DNA from: DATGKD01 sp035294855 | GTDB taxonomy: Bacteria; Actinomycetota; Acidimicrobiia; Acidimicrobiales; UBA8190 | Direction: 5' to 3' | Length of the DNA stretch: 34,361 bases | Assembly (NCBI GenBank): GCA_035294855.1 | Contig: DATGKD010000115.1 | Span: 1-34,361 of the forward strand | Shown: piece after piece, positions 1 to 8,249 of the stretch | Numbering within the stretch: the stretch's first letter is position 1 | Layout: each line of letters begins with the position of its first letter | Translations under genes and position numbers: made by a program | The notes under the pieces: generated by a model | Told to the model about the DNA's origin: nothing | The model's input: the letters and a program-made list of their open reading frames with translations, nothing else | Database searches by the model: none

Positions 1-86
1 GGCCGCGGCACCGCCCGCCCGGGAGCGCCGTCCGGCTCCGGCACCCCGACCGTCGTCCACTCCCCGACCCTTGTCCGACCCGCTCA

Positions 87-102
87 TCTACCATATGGTA
101 GA
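87..102. promoter_or_regulatory. Perfect 16-bp palindrome over the first start codon (candidate operator)
   Basis: The sequence TCTACCATATGGTAGA is its own reverse complement over all 16 bases. Its centre is at the ATG (95-97) that most likely starts the SDR-HAD gene. A dyad of this size is typical of a TetR-family dimer site, and a protein bound here would block initiation. No regulator gene is visible because the window begins only 86 bases upstream. The role as operator is an inference. Bases 1-86 hold no gene I can support. Confidence 0.5.
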
Positions 103-2569
103 CAGATGGAGTGGCGGACGTGAGTCGCAGCGCCCGGCCGACCTGCCGGTGATCGGCGACGCCCTGCGGGGCAAGCGGATCCTCGTCACCGGGGCGACGG
201 GTTTCCTGGGTACGGCCCTGGTCGAGCGCCTGTTGCGCTCGGTGCCGGGGTGCGAGGTGGTCGCCCTGGTGCGGCCCACGCGGCGCTTGAGCGCGGCGGC
301 CCGCCTGGCGCGTGAGGTCGTGCGCAACGACTGCTTCGACAAGCTGCGGTCCGAGCTCGGCGACGGCTTCGACGCCGAGGTGTCGAGCCGGCTGTCCGCC
401 ATCGCCGGCGACGTGGCGTCCGACGGGATCGGCCTCGACGACGAGGGCCGGCGCGTCCTGGCCAGCTGTGACGTGGTGGTGCACTCGGCCGCCACCGTCG
501 CCTTCGACGCGCCCCTCGACACCGCGGTGGAGGTCAACCTGCTGGGCCCGTCGCGGGTGGCGGCCGCCATCGCCGAGGTGGCCGCGCCGCGCGCCACACC
601 CACCCACCTGGTCACGGTGTCGACCGCGTACGTCGCCGGCACCCACCAGGGCGACGCCACCGAGACACTCGCCACGGTGGCGGCGAGCTCGGGGGCGCGG
701 GCGCGCACGCACACCACGGTCACGACCGAGGTCGACATCGACGCCGAGGTGGGCGCCGCCCGTCGCCTGCGCGCCGAGCTCGACCTGACGAGCCGCTCCC
801 CCGCGCGCCTGCGCGACTACACGAAGAAGGCGCGCGCCGAGCTCGGGGCCGCGGGCCCTCACCTGCTCGCCGAGCGGGCCGAAAAGCTGCGCGACGAATG
901 GGTCCGGGCCCAACTGGTCGAGGCGGGCCGGGCCCGAGCCCAGGCCATGGGGTGGCCCGACGCCTACGCGTTTACGAAAGCTCTGGGCGAGCGGGCCCTC
1001 GTCACCGCGCACCCGGACGTGCCCGTGACCGTCGTGCGACCGTCGATCATCGAGTCCGCGCTGGCCGAGCCCCGGCCCGGTTGGATCCGAGGGTTCCGGA
1101 TGGCGGAGCCCATCATCATCTCGTATGCACGCGGACTGCTGCGGGAGTTCCCCGGCATCCCCGAGGGCATCGTCGACGTCATCCCCGTGGACATGGTGGT
1201 CGCCGCGATCATCGCCTGCGCGGCGACCGGCCCCGACCCCGACGGGCCGTCGGTGGTCCACGTGGCCTCGAGCGTCCGCAACCCGCTGCGGTACGGCGAA
1301 CTGGTCGACCTGGTGCAGCGGTGGTTCACCGAGCATCCGCTCTACGACTCCGACGGTCAGCCCATCGTCGTCCCCAAGTGGTCGTTCCCCGGGCGCGGCC
1401 GCGTGCAGCGCCAGCTGCAACGGGCGACGCGTGCCCTGGGCGTGGCCGAGCGCACGCTCACCGCACTACCGATACGGGGAGAGCGTGCGGACCTGGCGGC
1501 GCGCGTCGAGGAACGCCGCATCCAGGCCGAGCGCGCGCTGTCGTACACGGTGTTGTACGGCGCGTACACCGAGACCGAGGCGCGCTTCCGGGTCGACAAC
1601 CTGCTGCGCCTGTGGGAGTCGCTCCCCGACGACGACCGCCGCCAGTTCGCGTTCGACCCGGCGGCGATCGACTGGAACGGCTACGTCCACGGCATCCACC
1701 TGCCGTCGATCGTCGAGCACGCCCGCGTGCGATCCAACCCCGGCCGTTCGACGGTGGCGAGCCGCGAGGACCGGGCGCGGGCCGCCATCTTGTCCCCCGA
1801 GCGCCATCTCGCCGCCTTCGACCTCGAGAACACCCTCGTCGCCTCCAACGTCGTCGAGTCCTACGCATGGCTGGCAAGCCGCCACATCGACATGGCGGAC
1901 CGCGCCCGGCTCACCGCCCGCATCCTGCGCGAGGCCCCCGGGCTGCTGGCGCTCGACCGCCGTGACCGCGGCGACTTCCTGCGCACCTTCTACCGCCGCT
2001 ACGAGGGCGCCCCCGCACAGCGGTTGCGCGACGACGCCTGGGAGCTCTTCCACCACCTGCTGCTGGCGAAGTCGTTCCCCGCGGGCATCGCGCGCGTGCG
2101 GGCCCACAAGGCGCTCGGCCACCGCACCGTGCTCATCACGGGCGCTCTCGACTTCGTCGTGGAGCCGCTGCGCCCGCTGTTCGACGAAGTGGTGTGCGCG
2201 TCGCTGGCCGAGGACGACGACGGCCGGCTCACGGGGCGTCTCGACCAGCTGCCCCCGACGGGCGAGGCGCGCGCCCTCATCCTCGCCGACTACGCGGCTG
2301 CGCACGACATCGACCTGGGCGAGTCCGTCGCCTATGCGGACTCCGCCTCGGATCTGCCCCTGCTCGAGTGCGTGGGCTTCCCCGTGGCGGTCAATCCCGA
2401 GGCGCGCCTGGCCGCCATCGGCCGCCGACGCGGCTGGCACGTCGAGCACTGGGACAAGGCCGGAGGCGGCGGCCGGCCGCTGCTCCCCATCGGCCCGGTG
2501 GACACCAAGGTCTCGCGCTTGTGGGGTCGTCTCGAAGGGATCGTCGACGACCTGGCGGGGTCGGCGTGA
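95..2569 (+). CDS. Acyl-reductase-like SDR fused to HAD-IB phosphatase
   Basis: An 824-residue two-domain protein. Residues about 25-500 form an extended SDR of the fatty acyl-CoA/thioester reductase type: nucleotide motif TGATGFLG at 32-39 and the catalytic pair Tyr291/Lys295 in YAFTK. Residues about 570-800 form a HAD-IB hydrolase resembling SerB-type phosphatases, with a late DSASDLPLL motif. Its motif I reads DLENT (Asp576-Thr580), so the second Asp of the usual DxDxT is Glu. The expected chemistry is NADPH-dependent reduction of an acyl thioester, with possible dephosphorylation of a linked product; the substrate is unknown. I chose ATG at 95; an in-frame TTG at 71 is the alternative, and neither has a clear ribosome site, so the mRNA may be leaderless. 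The stop overlaps the next start by four bases. Function of the pair of domains is inferred. Confidence 0.85.
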   Translation: MVDRWSGGRESQRPADLPVIGDALRGKRILVTGATGFLGTALVERLLRSVPGCEVVALVRPTRRLSAAARLAREVVRNDCFDKLRSELGDGFDAEVSSRLSAIAGDVASDGIGLDDEGRRVLASCDVVVHSAATVAFDAPLDTAVEVNLLGPSRVAAAIAEVAAPRATPTHLVTVSTAYVAGTHQGDATETLATVAASSGARARTHTTVTTEVDIDAEVGAARRLRAELDLTSRSPARLRDYTKKARAELGAAGPHLLAERAEKLRDEWVRAQLVEAGRARAQAMGWPDAYAFTKALGERALVTAHPDVPVTVVRPSIIESALAEPRPGWIRGFRMAEPIIISYARGLLREFPGIPEGIVDVIPVDMVVAAIIACAATGPDPDGPSVVHVASSVRNPLRYGELVDLVQRWFTEHPLYDSDGQPIVVPKWSFPGRGRVQRQLQRATRALGVAERTLTALPIRGERADLAARVEERRIQAERALSYTVLYGAYTETEARFRVDNLLRLWESLPDDDRRQFAFDPAAIDWNGYVHGIHLPSIVEHARVRSNPGRSTVASREDRARAAILSPERHLAAFDLENTLVASNVVESYAWLASRHIDMADRARLTARILREAPGLLALDRRDRGDFLRTFYRRYEGAPAQRLRDDAWELFHHLLLAKSFPAGIARVRAHKALGHRTVLITGALDFVVEPLRPLFDEVVCASLAEDDDGRLTGRLDQLPPTGEARALILADYAAAHDIDLGESVAYADSASDLPLLECVGFPVAVNPEARLAAIGRRRGWHVEHWDKAGGGGRPLLPIGPVDTKVSRLWGRLEGIVDDLAGSA

Positions 2570-3783
2570 AGACCCTCGTGTACGAGCGCAACGTGGCGCG
2601 CTTCGCGGCCAGCCGCGTCGCCTCGGCGCTGAGCGGCTCGGGCCACGGCGTCACCGTCGGCCCGCTGCGCCTCACCGACACGGGCGCCCCGGAGTTGCCC
2701 GGCCCGCAGTGGCGCCACGTCCGGCCGCGGCTGGCCGGTATCTGCGGGTCGGACCTGTCGACGCTCGACGGCAAGAGCTCGCGCTATTTCGAGGACGTGG
2801 TCAGCTTCCCCTTCGTCCCCGGCCACGAAGTGGTGGGGACAGTGCAAGAAGACGGCACGGACACCGGGCAACGCGTCGTGGTCGAGCCCGTGCTCGGGTG
2901 CGTCCCCCGCGGCATCACCCCGCCCTGCGCGGCGTGCGCCGAGGGGCGCACCGGCGGTTGCGAGCGCACGGCGTTCGGCCACCTGGCACCGGGCCTCCAG
3001 ATCGGGTACTGCACGGACACCGGGGGCGGGTGGTCCCACGCCGGGCTGGTGGCGCACGACACCCAGCTGCACGCCGTGCCCGACGAGCTGTCCGACGACG
3101 ACGCGGTGATGGTCGAGCCCACGGCGTGCGCGGTGCACGCCGCGCTCGCCGCACGCGTGGAGGACGGCGACTGCGTGGCGGTGATCGGCGCGGGGACCCT
3201 CGGGTTGACGACGATCGCCGCGCTCCGGCACCTCGCGTCGCCCGGGACGTTGCTCGTCGGCGCCAAGTACCCCGAGCAGCGGCATCTCGCCGAAGACCTC
3301 GGCGCGGACGTGGTGGTCGACCCCCCCCAGCTCGAGCGGTCCGTGCGCCGCCAGTCGCGCTCGCTCGTCACCACGGGGTCGCTCACCGGTGGCGCGGACG
3401 TCGTGGTCGACTGTGTGGGCAGCGCGTCGTCAATCGCGCAGGCCGTGGCCATGGTCCGGCCCCGCGGCCGCGTCGTGCTCGTGGGCATGCCCGGGCGCAC
3501 CACGCTCGACCTCGCCGCGCTGTGGCACCGCGAGGTGTCGCTCGTCGGCGCCTACGCGTACGGCACCGAGGAGGTGGGCGCCCTGCGGCGCCGCACGTTC
3601 GACGTCGCCCTGGAGGTGGTGCGCGCCGCCCGCCTCGGGCGTCTCGTGTCGGCCCGGTACCCGCTCGAGCGCTTCGAGGACGCCATCGCCCACGCCGGCG
3701 CGGCGGGCCGGCGGGGCGCGGTCAAGGTCGTCTTCGACCTGCGCACCGCGGCGAAGCGAGCCGACCGGGGACGGGTCGCATGA
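2566..3783 (+). CDS. Zinc-dependent MDR alcohol dehydrogenase
   Basis: A 405-residue medium-chain dehydrogenase/reductase. Catalytic zinc ligands are Cys60 (in GICGSD) and the His87-Glu88 pair (GHE). A Cys-rich stretch near residues 107-130 (C...PPCAAC...GGC) matches the structural zinc loop. The Rossmann motif is GAGTLG, after residue 200. The family interconverts alcohols and aldehydes or ketones with NAD(P)H. Here it could reduce an aldehyde made by the upstream acyl-reductase-like enzyme, which is an inference from position. It starts at GTG 2566, overlapping the previous stop (GTGA), and its own stop overlaps the next ATG. Translational coupling across the four genes suggests fixed stoichiometry. 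The exact substrate cannot be read from the sequence. Confidence 0.88.
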   Translation: MKTLVYERNVARFAASRVASALSGSGHGVTVGPLRLTDTGAPELPGPQWRHVRPRLAGICGSDLSTLDGKSSRYFEDVVSFPFVPGHEVVGTVQEDGTDTGQRVVVEPVLGCVPRGITPPCAACAEGRTGGCERTAFGHLAPGLQIGYCTDTGGGWSHAGLVAHDTQLHAVPDELSDDDAVMVEPTACAVHAALAARVEDGDCVAVIGAGTLGLTTIAALRHLASPGTLLVGAKYPEQRHLAEDLGADVVVDPPQLERSVRRQSRSLVTTGSLTGGADVVVDCVGSASSIAQAVAMVRPRGRVVLVGMPGRTTLDLAALWHREVSLVGAYAYGTEEVGALRRRTFDVALEVVRAARLGRLVSARYPLERFEDAIAHAGAAGRRGAVKVVFDLRTAAKRADRGRVA

Positions 3784-5366
3784 GCCCGCGGCCCGGGTTC
3801 GTCCTCGAGGTCGACCGCTCGACCCCGCCCACCATGTTCTGGCACGGCGAGGGCTTCCGGTTGGAACGCCTCCCCACCGGCAGCCGGATCGTCTACCCGC
3901 CCGAGCCGCTCGACCCCCTCGCCGACCCCATCGGCGCCATCCAGCACTCGCTCGCCCATCCTCTCGGCGACTCCGAGCCGCTGGCCGCGCTCCTGCGTCC
4001 GGGGATGTCGCTCACGATCGCGTTCGACGACGTGTCCCTGCCCCTGCCGCCGATGCGGCGCCCCGACGTGCGCCAACTGGTCATCGAGCAGGTGCTCGAC
4101 CTCGCCGCCGACGCGGGCGTGGACGACGTCGTGCTCATCGCCGCGCTCGCCCTGCACCGGCGCATGACCGACGACGAGCTGCGCCACGCCCTGGGGGACC
4201 GCATCTACGACGCCTTCGCCCCGCAGGGCCGGTTGCTGCAGCACGACGCCGAGGACCCGGGTGGCATGGTGCACCTGGGGTACACGGACCAGGACGAGGA
4301 CGTCGAGATCAACAAGCGCGCGGCCACATCGGACCTCCTCGTCTACGTGAACATCAACCTGGTGGCCATGGACGGCGGCCACAAGTCGGTCGCCACCGGG
4401 CTCGCCAGCTACCGCAGCCTGCGCCACCACCACAACGCGCGCACCATGGCCCACAGCCGGTCGTTCATGGACCAGACGCGCTCGGAGCTCCACTCGTCCA
4501 ACTGGCGGATGGGACGGCTCATCGCGCAGTCGGGCGTGAAGCTGTTCCAGATCGAGACCACGCTCAACACGAACACGTTCCCGGAGCAGTTCCGCTTCCT
4601 CATGAGGCGAGAATGGGAGTGGTCCCCGCGCGACCGCGCCGCTTTCCTGGCGAGCTCGAAGGCCCTCGAGGCCGCCCCCGACCGCGTGGCCCGCTCGATC
4701 TTCCACTCGATCAACTCGCCCCAGAAGCTGACCTCGGTGCAGGCGGGCGAGGTGGAGGCGGTGCACGCCCGGACCACGGCGAACGTCTACGCGCAACAGC
4801 TCGTCGAGGTGGAGGGCCAGAGCGACGTGCTCACCATGGGCTTGCCCTACATCTGCCCGTACAACGTGCACTCGATCATGAACCCGATCCTCGTGGCGTG
4901 CCTCGGGCTCGGCTACTTCTTCAACCTCTACCGCGGCAAGCCGCTCGTGCGAGAAGGCGGCGTGCTGATCATGAGCCACCCCACGCCGTGGGCCTTTCAC
5001 CCCGGGCACCACCCGAGCTACATCGACTTCTTCGAGCAGGTACTGGCCGAGACGACCGACCCCATGGAGGTCGGCAAGTACGAGGAGTCGTTCGCCACCG
5101 ACCCCTGGTACGTCCACCTCTACCGCACCGGCCACGCGTACCACGGCGTGCACCCGTTCTACATGTGGTACTGGTGCGCGCACGCCCTCGAGCACCTGGG
5201 CGCGGTGATCATCGTCGGCGGGGAGCGCGCCGCGGTGCGCCGGCTGGGCTTCAAGGCGGCGTCGTCCATGGCGGACGCCCTCGAGATGGCGAGCGACGTG
5301 GTCGGCCCGGGCCCGAGCGTGACGCACCTTCACGTGCCGCCGCTTTTGATGGCGGACGTGACGTGA
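3780..5366 (+). CDS. LarA-like protein (DUF2088, lactate racemase N-terminal type)
   Basis: A 528-residue protein. The part from about residue 75 to 220 matches the LarA/DUF2088 fold: AFDDVSLPLP at 81-90, RRPDVR at 93-98, ALHRRMT at 124-130, QHDAEDP at 154-160 and GGHKSVATG at 199-207. LarA is a nickel-pincer racemase of 2-hydroxyacids whose cofactor is tethered to a Lys; Lys202 lies in the comparable segment. The protein is about 100 residues longer than LarA and its C-terminal half (WYVHLYRTGHAYHGVHP and following) is less familiar to me. No LarB, LarC or LarE cofactor genes are in the window. ATG 3780 overlaps the upstream stop (ATGA) and the stop overlaps the next GTG. In this operon the substrate is more likely a lipid-related hydroxyacid or polyol than free lactate, but that is speculation. 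Confidence 0.75.
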   Translation: MSPRPGFVLEVDRSTPPTMFWHGEGFRLERLPTGSRIVYPPEPLDPLADPIGAIQHSLAHPLGDSEPLAALLRPGMSLTIAFDDVSLPLPPMRRPDVRQLVIEQVLDLAADAGVDDVVLIAALALHRRMTDDELRHALGDRIYDAFAPQGRLLQHDAEDPGGMVHLGYTDQDEDVEINKRAATSDLLVYVNINLVAMDGGHKSVATGLASYRSLRHHHNARTMAHSRSFMDQTRSELHSSNWRMGRLIAQSGVKLFQIETTLNTNTFPEQFRFLMRREWEWSPRDRAAFLASSKALEAAPDRVARSIFHSINSPQKLTSVQAGEVEAVHARTTANVYAQQLVEVEGQSDVLTMGLPYICPYNVHSIMNPILVACLGLGYFFNLYRGKPLVREGGVLIMSHPTPWAFHPGHHPSYIDFFEQVLAETTDPMEVGKYEESFATDPWYVHLYRTGHAYHGVHPFYMWYWCAHALEHLGAVIIVGGERAAVRRLGFKAASSMADALEMASDVVGPGPSVTHLHVPPLLMADVT

Positions 5367-6304
5367 CGCGCCGGAGCCTGGTGAGGCGCGTGCGTCGTTG
5401 GCGCCCGAGCGTCTTCGGATCGTCCGGCTTCCCGTGGTCCGCGCCGACGTGGCCCACGGACCTGGAGCGCCCCGCACCCGAGCGCGGTCTGGGCGTCGAC
5501 TACGACACGACGTGGGCCCGCGAGTACCCGGCCCGCCTGGCGCGCGCCGTCGTCCTCGACACGATCACCCGTCCACTGGCACACGTGGTGGCGTCGCCCG
5601 AGGTGCGTGGTGCGGACGTGCTCTCCCTGGTCGACCCGCCCGTCATCTTCGTGGCCAACCACACCAGCCATGCCGACACCCCGATCCTGCTGTCGGTGCT
5701 GCCGGCGCGCCTGCGTCACAAGACCGTGGTGGCGGCCGCGGCCGACCACTTCTTCGACCGGCGGTGGAAGGCGCACCTGTGGGCGGGGGCCCTGGCGCTC
5801 ATCCCGATCGAACGCCACCGCGTGAACCGGCGTTCCGCGCAGCTCGCCGCCGATCTCGTGAACGACGGTTGGAACCTCGTCATCTATCCCGAGGGCGGCC
5901 GCTCCCACGACGGATGGTTCGCTGACTTCCGAGGTGGCGCCGCCTACCTGGCGACGCGCACGGCGCGCCCGGTCGTGCCCGTCCACATCGACGGCACGTG
6001 GGGCATCCTGCCGCGGGGCTCGAACCGGTTGCACCGCAGCCCCACCACGGTCAGCTTCGGCAACCCCATCGTCCCGGTCGAGGGCGACCACACGCGCCGC
6101 TTGGAGGCGCGCATCGAGACCGCTCTCGCCACGCTCGCCGACGAGACGCGCACCGACTGGTGGACGGCGCGCCGGCGCGCCGCCGCGGGCACGACGCCCT
6201 CGCCGCGGGGCCCCGACGCGGCCGCGTGGCGGCGTGCGTGGGAGCTGGGCCGCGTCAGTGCCGCGGCCGACGACGACAACCGCTGGGCCCTCGAGCGCCG
6301 CTGA
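5363..6304 (+). CDS. PlsC-type lysophospholipid/glycerolipid acyltransferase
   Basis: A 313-residue member of the PlsC (1-acylglycerol-3-phosphate acyltransferase) superfamily. The HX4D catalytic motif is His100 to Asp105 in NHTSHAD. Motif III is YPEGGR (175-180), where the common form is FPEGTR. A VPVHIDGTW segment matches motif IV. The enzyme should move an acyl group from a thioester to a hydroxyl acceptor at the membrane. The N-terminus is Arg-rich and basic. GTG 5363 overlaps the stop of the LarA-like gene (GTGA). As the last gene of the four-gene unit it points to a lipid product. A hairpin begins five bases after the stop. Acceptor and acyl donor are unknown. Confidence 0.85.
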   Translation: MTRRSLVRRVRRWRPSVFGSSGFPWSAPTWPTDLERPAPERGLGVDYDTTWAREYPARLARAVVLDTITRPLAHVVASPEVRGADVLSLVDPPVIFVANHTSHADTPILLSVLPARLRHKTVVAAAADHFFDRRWKAHLWAGALALIPIERHRVNRRSAQLAADLVNDGWNLVIYPEGGRSHDGWFADFRGGAAYLATRTARPVVPVHIDGTWGILPRGSNRLHRSPTTVSFGNPIVPVEGDHTRRLEARIETALATLADETRTDWWTARRRAAAGTTPSPRGPDAAAWRRAWELGRVSAAADDDNRWALERR

Positions 6305-6309
6305 CCGCC

Positions 6310-6329
6310 CGCGACGGCGATCCGTCGCG
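6310..6329 (+). terminator. Hairpin after the four-gene operon
   Basis: An 8-bp perfect stem, CGCGACGG pairing with CCGTCGCG, closes a 4-base loop (CGAT) just after the acyltransferase stop. There is no T-run, as is common in very GC-rich genomes, so termination efficiency is uncertain. The remaining 270 bases before the next gene have no promoter I can name with confidence. Confidence 0.5.
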
Positions 6330-6601
6330 TCGGCTTGCCACCCCGTTCGGTCGGCCTTTACTCGGTGGTGGGAGCCGCGCTGAGCCCCCCTCGCATCACG
6401 CGTCGCCCGAACGCGTCGGGCGCGTGACCACGGCGTGACCGCGCCGCGAACTCGGGATGAACTCTTGGAAACGCCGCCTTCTGTTCCTTGTGCCGGCCAG
6501 GCGCGCTTGTTGAGATTCGCTTGGGTTCAAGGGGGCTGTGCGCAACCCGTATTGCTCCGGACGGCCCGACGACATCCCTCGGAGAAAAGGACTGCGTGTC
6601 A

Positions 6602-8167
6602 ATGCGAAAGAAGACGCGACTAGCACTCGTCGGCATCGCCGTCGGCGTGCTCGCCGGCTCGGGCCTGACGCTTACCCTCGCCGGAAAAGCCAGCGCGGCC
6701 ACTCCGACGGTGACGGGCGTGAGCCCGGCGTCGGGCCCGACCAGTGGAGGGCAGACCGTGGTCATCTCGGGCTCGGGCTTCACCGGCGCCACCGAGGTCG
6801 ACTTCGGGGGCTCCTGCCCGAGCGGCAACGCGGCACCCTCGTTCACCGTCAACAACGACGGCCAGATCACGGCGACCTCGCCGGCGGGGTCCGCCGGCAC
6901 GGTCGACGTCCAGGTGAACGTGGCCGGTGCGTGCTCGGCGGTCAGCGCTCCCGCCGACTCGTACACCTTCGTCGCCCCGAACGTCCAGCTGTCCCCGTCG
7001 GGGCCCTACAACGACCAGCAGAGCATCACGGTGAGCGGGTCGGGCTTCCCGGTGGCCGCCAACCTTCCCACCGGTCTGCAGATCATCGAGTGCCGGGCGC
7101 AGCCGGCCCTTCCCACCGACGCCAACGGCTGCGACGCCAGCACGGTCAACCAGGGCTTCGTGGGCACCGACGGCAACGGGCACTTCTCGACGTCGTACAC
7201 GGTCTCGCGGCTCCAGACGGCGAGCGGTTCCACCATCAACTGCACGTCGACCGCGGCGTGCGCGCTCTGGGTCGGCGCGGACTACACGAACGACTTCAAC
7301 GGGGCCAACACGCACGCGTTCTCGCCCACCTTCAACATGGTCGCGGCCCAGCCGACGATCACGAGTGCGAACCACGCCACGTTCCACGTCGGGCTCCACT
7401 CCACCTTCCAGGTGACGACCACCGGTGACCCGATCCCGGCGATCTCCGACGGCGGGGCGGTGCTGCCGGCGGGCGTCACGTTCCACGACAACGGCAACCT
7501 GACGGCATCGTTGGCGGGGACGCCGGCTGCCGGGACCGCCGGCACCTACCCGTTCACGATCACCGCCAACAACGGGGTCGGCAACCCGGCCACCCAGGCC
7601 TTCACGCTGACCGTCACGAACGCCCCGGCGTTCACGTCGGCCAACAACGCCGCCTTCCCGGCGACGGGGCCGACGACGTTCACGATCACGACGGTGGGGA
7701 CGCCACCGGCCAACATCGCCGAGTCGGGCCCACTGTGCGCCGGGATCACGTTCACCAACAACGCCAACGGCACCGCCACCCTGTCGGGGACGGCGACCCA
7801 GTCGGGGACCTTCCCCATCACCTTGACGGCGTCGAACGGCGTCCCACCGAGCGCATCGCAGAACTTCACGATGTACTGCGGGTTCGAGATCACGACGACG
7901 TCGCTGCCCAGCGCCACGCGGGGCCAGTCGTACGACGCCTTCGTCCAGACGTCCGGTGGCGTACCGCCCGTCAAGTTCAAGTCCGCGGGCAAGCCGCCCA
8001 AGGGGCTCAAGCTCAACAAGAAGACCGGCGAGATCTCCGGGATCCCCGCCGCCAAGGACAAGCCCGGCGCCTACAGCTTCACGCTGACGGCCCAGGACCA
8101 CCGGTCCAAGAAGCAGGGCGGCAAGGAGACCTCGGCGCCGGTCACGCTGACCATCAACCTGTCGTAA
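6602..8167 (+). CDS. Secreted multi-domain protein: IPT/TIG, neocarzinostatin-like and Ig-like domains
   Basis: A 521-residue secreted protein. An N-terminal signal peptide (basic MRKKTR, hydrophobic core, likely cleavage near residue 32 after ASA) precedes an IPT/TIG domain (about 33-120, with GPTSGGQTVVISGSGF). Next is a neocarzinostatin-like beta domain (about 122-240) marked by GSGFP, LQIIEC, a paired Cys segment and LWVGADY. Two putative Ig (He_PIG-like) repeats follow (PTITSANHATF..., PAFTSANNAAF...), then a third Ig-like module with GLKLNKKTGEISGIP. It ends in TINLS with no LPxTG motif or membrane anchor, so it is probably released or held non-covalently. Start choice: ATG 6602, with GTG 6596 in frame two codons earlier; GGAGAAAAGG (6581-6590) serves either. 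Role unknown, perhaps cell-surface binding. The neocarzinostatin-like domain recurs at 27638-28492. Confidence 0.85.
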   Translation: MRKKTRLALVGIAVGVLAGSGLTLTLAGKASAATPTVTGVSPASGPTSGGQTVVISGSGFTGATEVDFGGSCPSGNAAPSFTVNNDGQITATSPAGSAGTVDVQVNVAGACSAVSAPADSYTFVAPNVQLSPSGPYNDQQSITVSGSGFPVAANLPTGLQIIECRAQPALPTDANGCDASTVNQGFVGTDGNGHFSTSYTVSRLQTASGSTINCTSTAACALWVGADYTNDFNGANTHAFSPTFNMVAAQPTITSANHATFHVGLHSTFQVTTTGDPIPAISDGGAVLPAGVTFHDNGNLTASLAGTPAAGTAGTYPFTITANNGVGNPATQAFTLTVTNAPAFTSANNAAFPATGPTTFTITTVGTPPANIAESGPLCAGITFTNNANGTATLSGTATQSGTFPITLTASNGVPPSASQNFTMYCGFEITTTSLPSATRGQSYDAFVQTSGGVPPVKFKSAGKPPKGLKLNKKTGEISGIPAAKDKPGAYSFTLTAQDHRSKKQGGKETSAPVTLTINLS

Positions 8168-8174
8168 CCACCGC

Positions 8175-8193
8175 CCGGCCACGGCGTGGCCGG
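8175..8193 (+). terminator. Hairpin after the surface-protein gene
   Basis: CCGGCCAC and GTGGCCGG form a perfect 8-bp stem with a 3-base loop, eight bases after the stop of the secreted protein gene. No T-run follows. It lies in an 82-base gap between convergent genes. Confidence 0.55.
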
Positions 8194-8215
8194 AGAAACG
8201 GCAGGGATCAGGAAA

Positions 8216-8245
8216 CCTCGCCCGGGCCACCTGGCCCGGGCGAGG
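8216..8245 (-). terminator. Strong hairpin terminator of the MurT-GatD operon
   Basis: CCTCGCCCGGGCC (8216-8228) pairs perfectly with GGCCCGGGCGAGG (8233-8245), a 13-bp stem with a 4-base loop. Read on the minus strand it lies just after the MurT-GatD stop and is followed by GTTTCC, a short T-run. It may work in both directions between the convergent genes. Confidence 0.7.
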
Positions 8246-8249
8246 CGCG

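Noticed and set aside
1466..2449. Long minus-strand open frame inside the SDR-HAD gene
   Set aside because: Antisense frames stay open in very GC-rich genes. The translation has no motif and the plus-strand gene has clear catalytic residues.
3552..5477. 641-codon minus-strand open frame across the LarA-like gene
   Set aside because: It is a codon-bias shadow, rich in His, Arg and Val without domains, and it spans three confident genes.
6602..8167. Enediyne antibiotic (neocarzinostatin) biosynthesis
   Set aside because: Only the binding-protein-like fold is suggested. There is no polyketide synthase or enediyne gene in the window.
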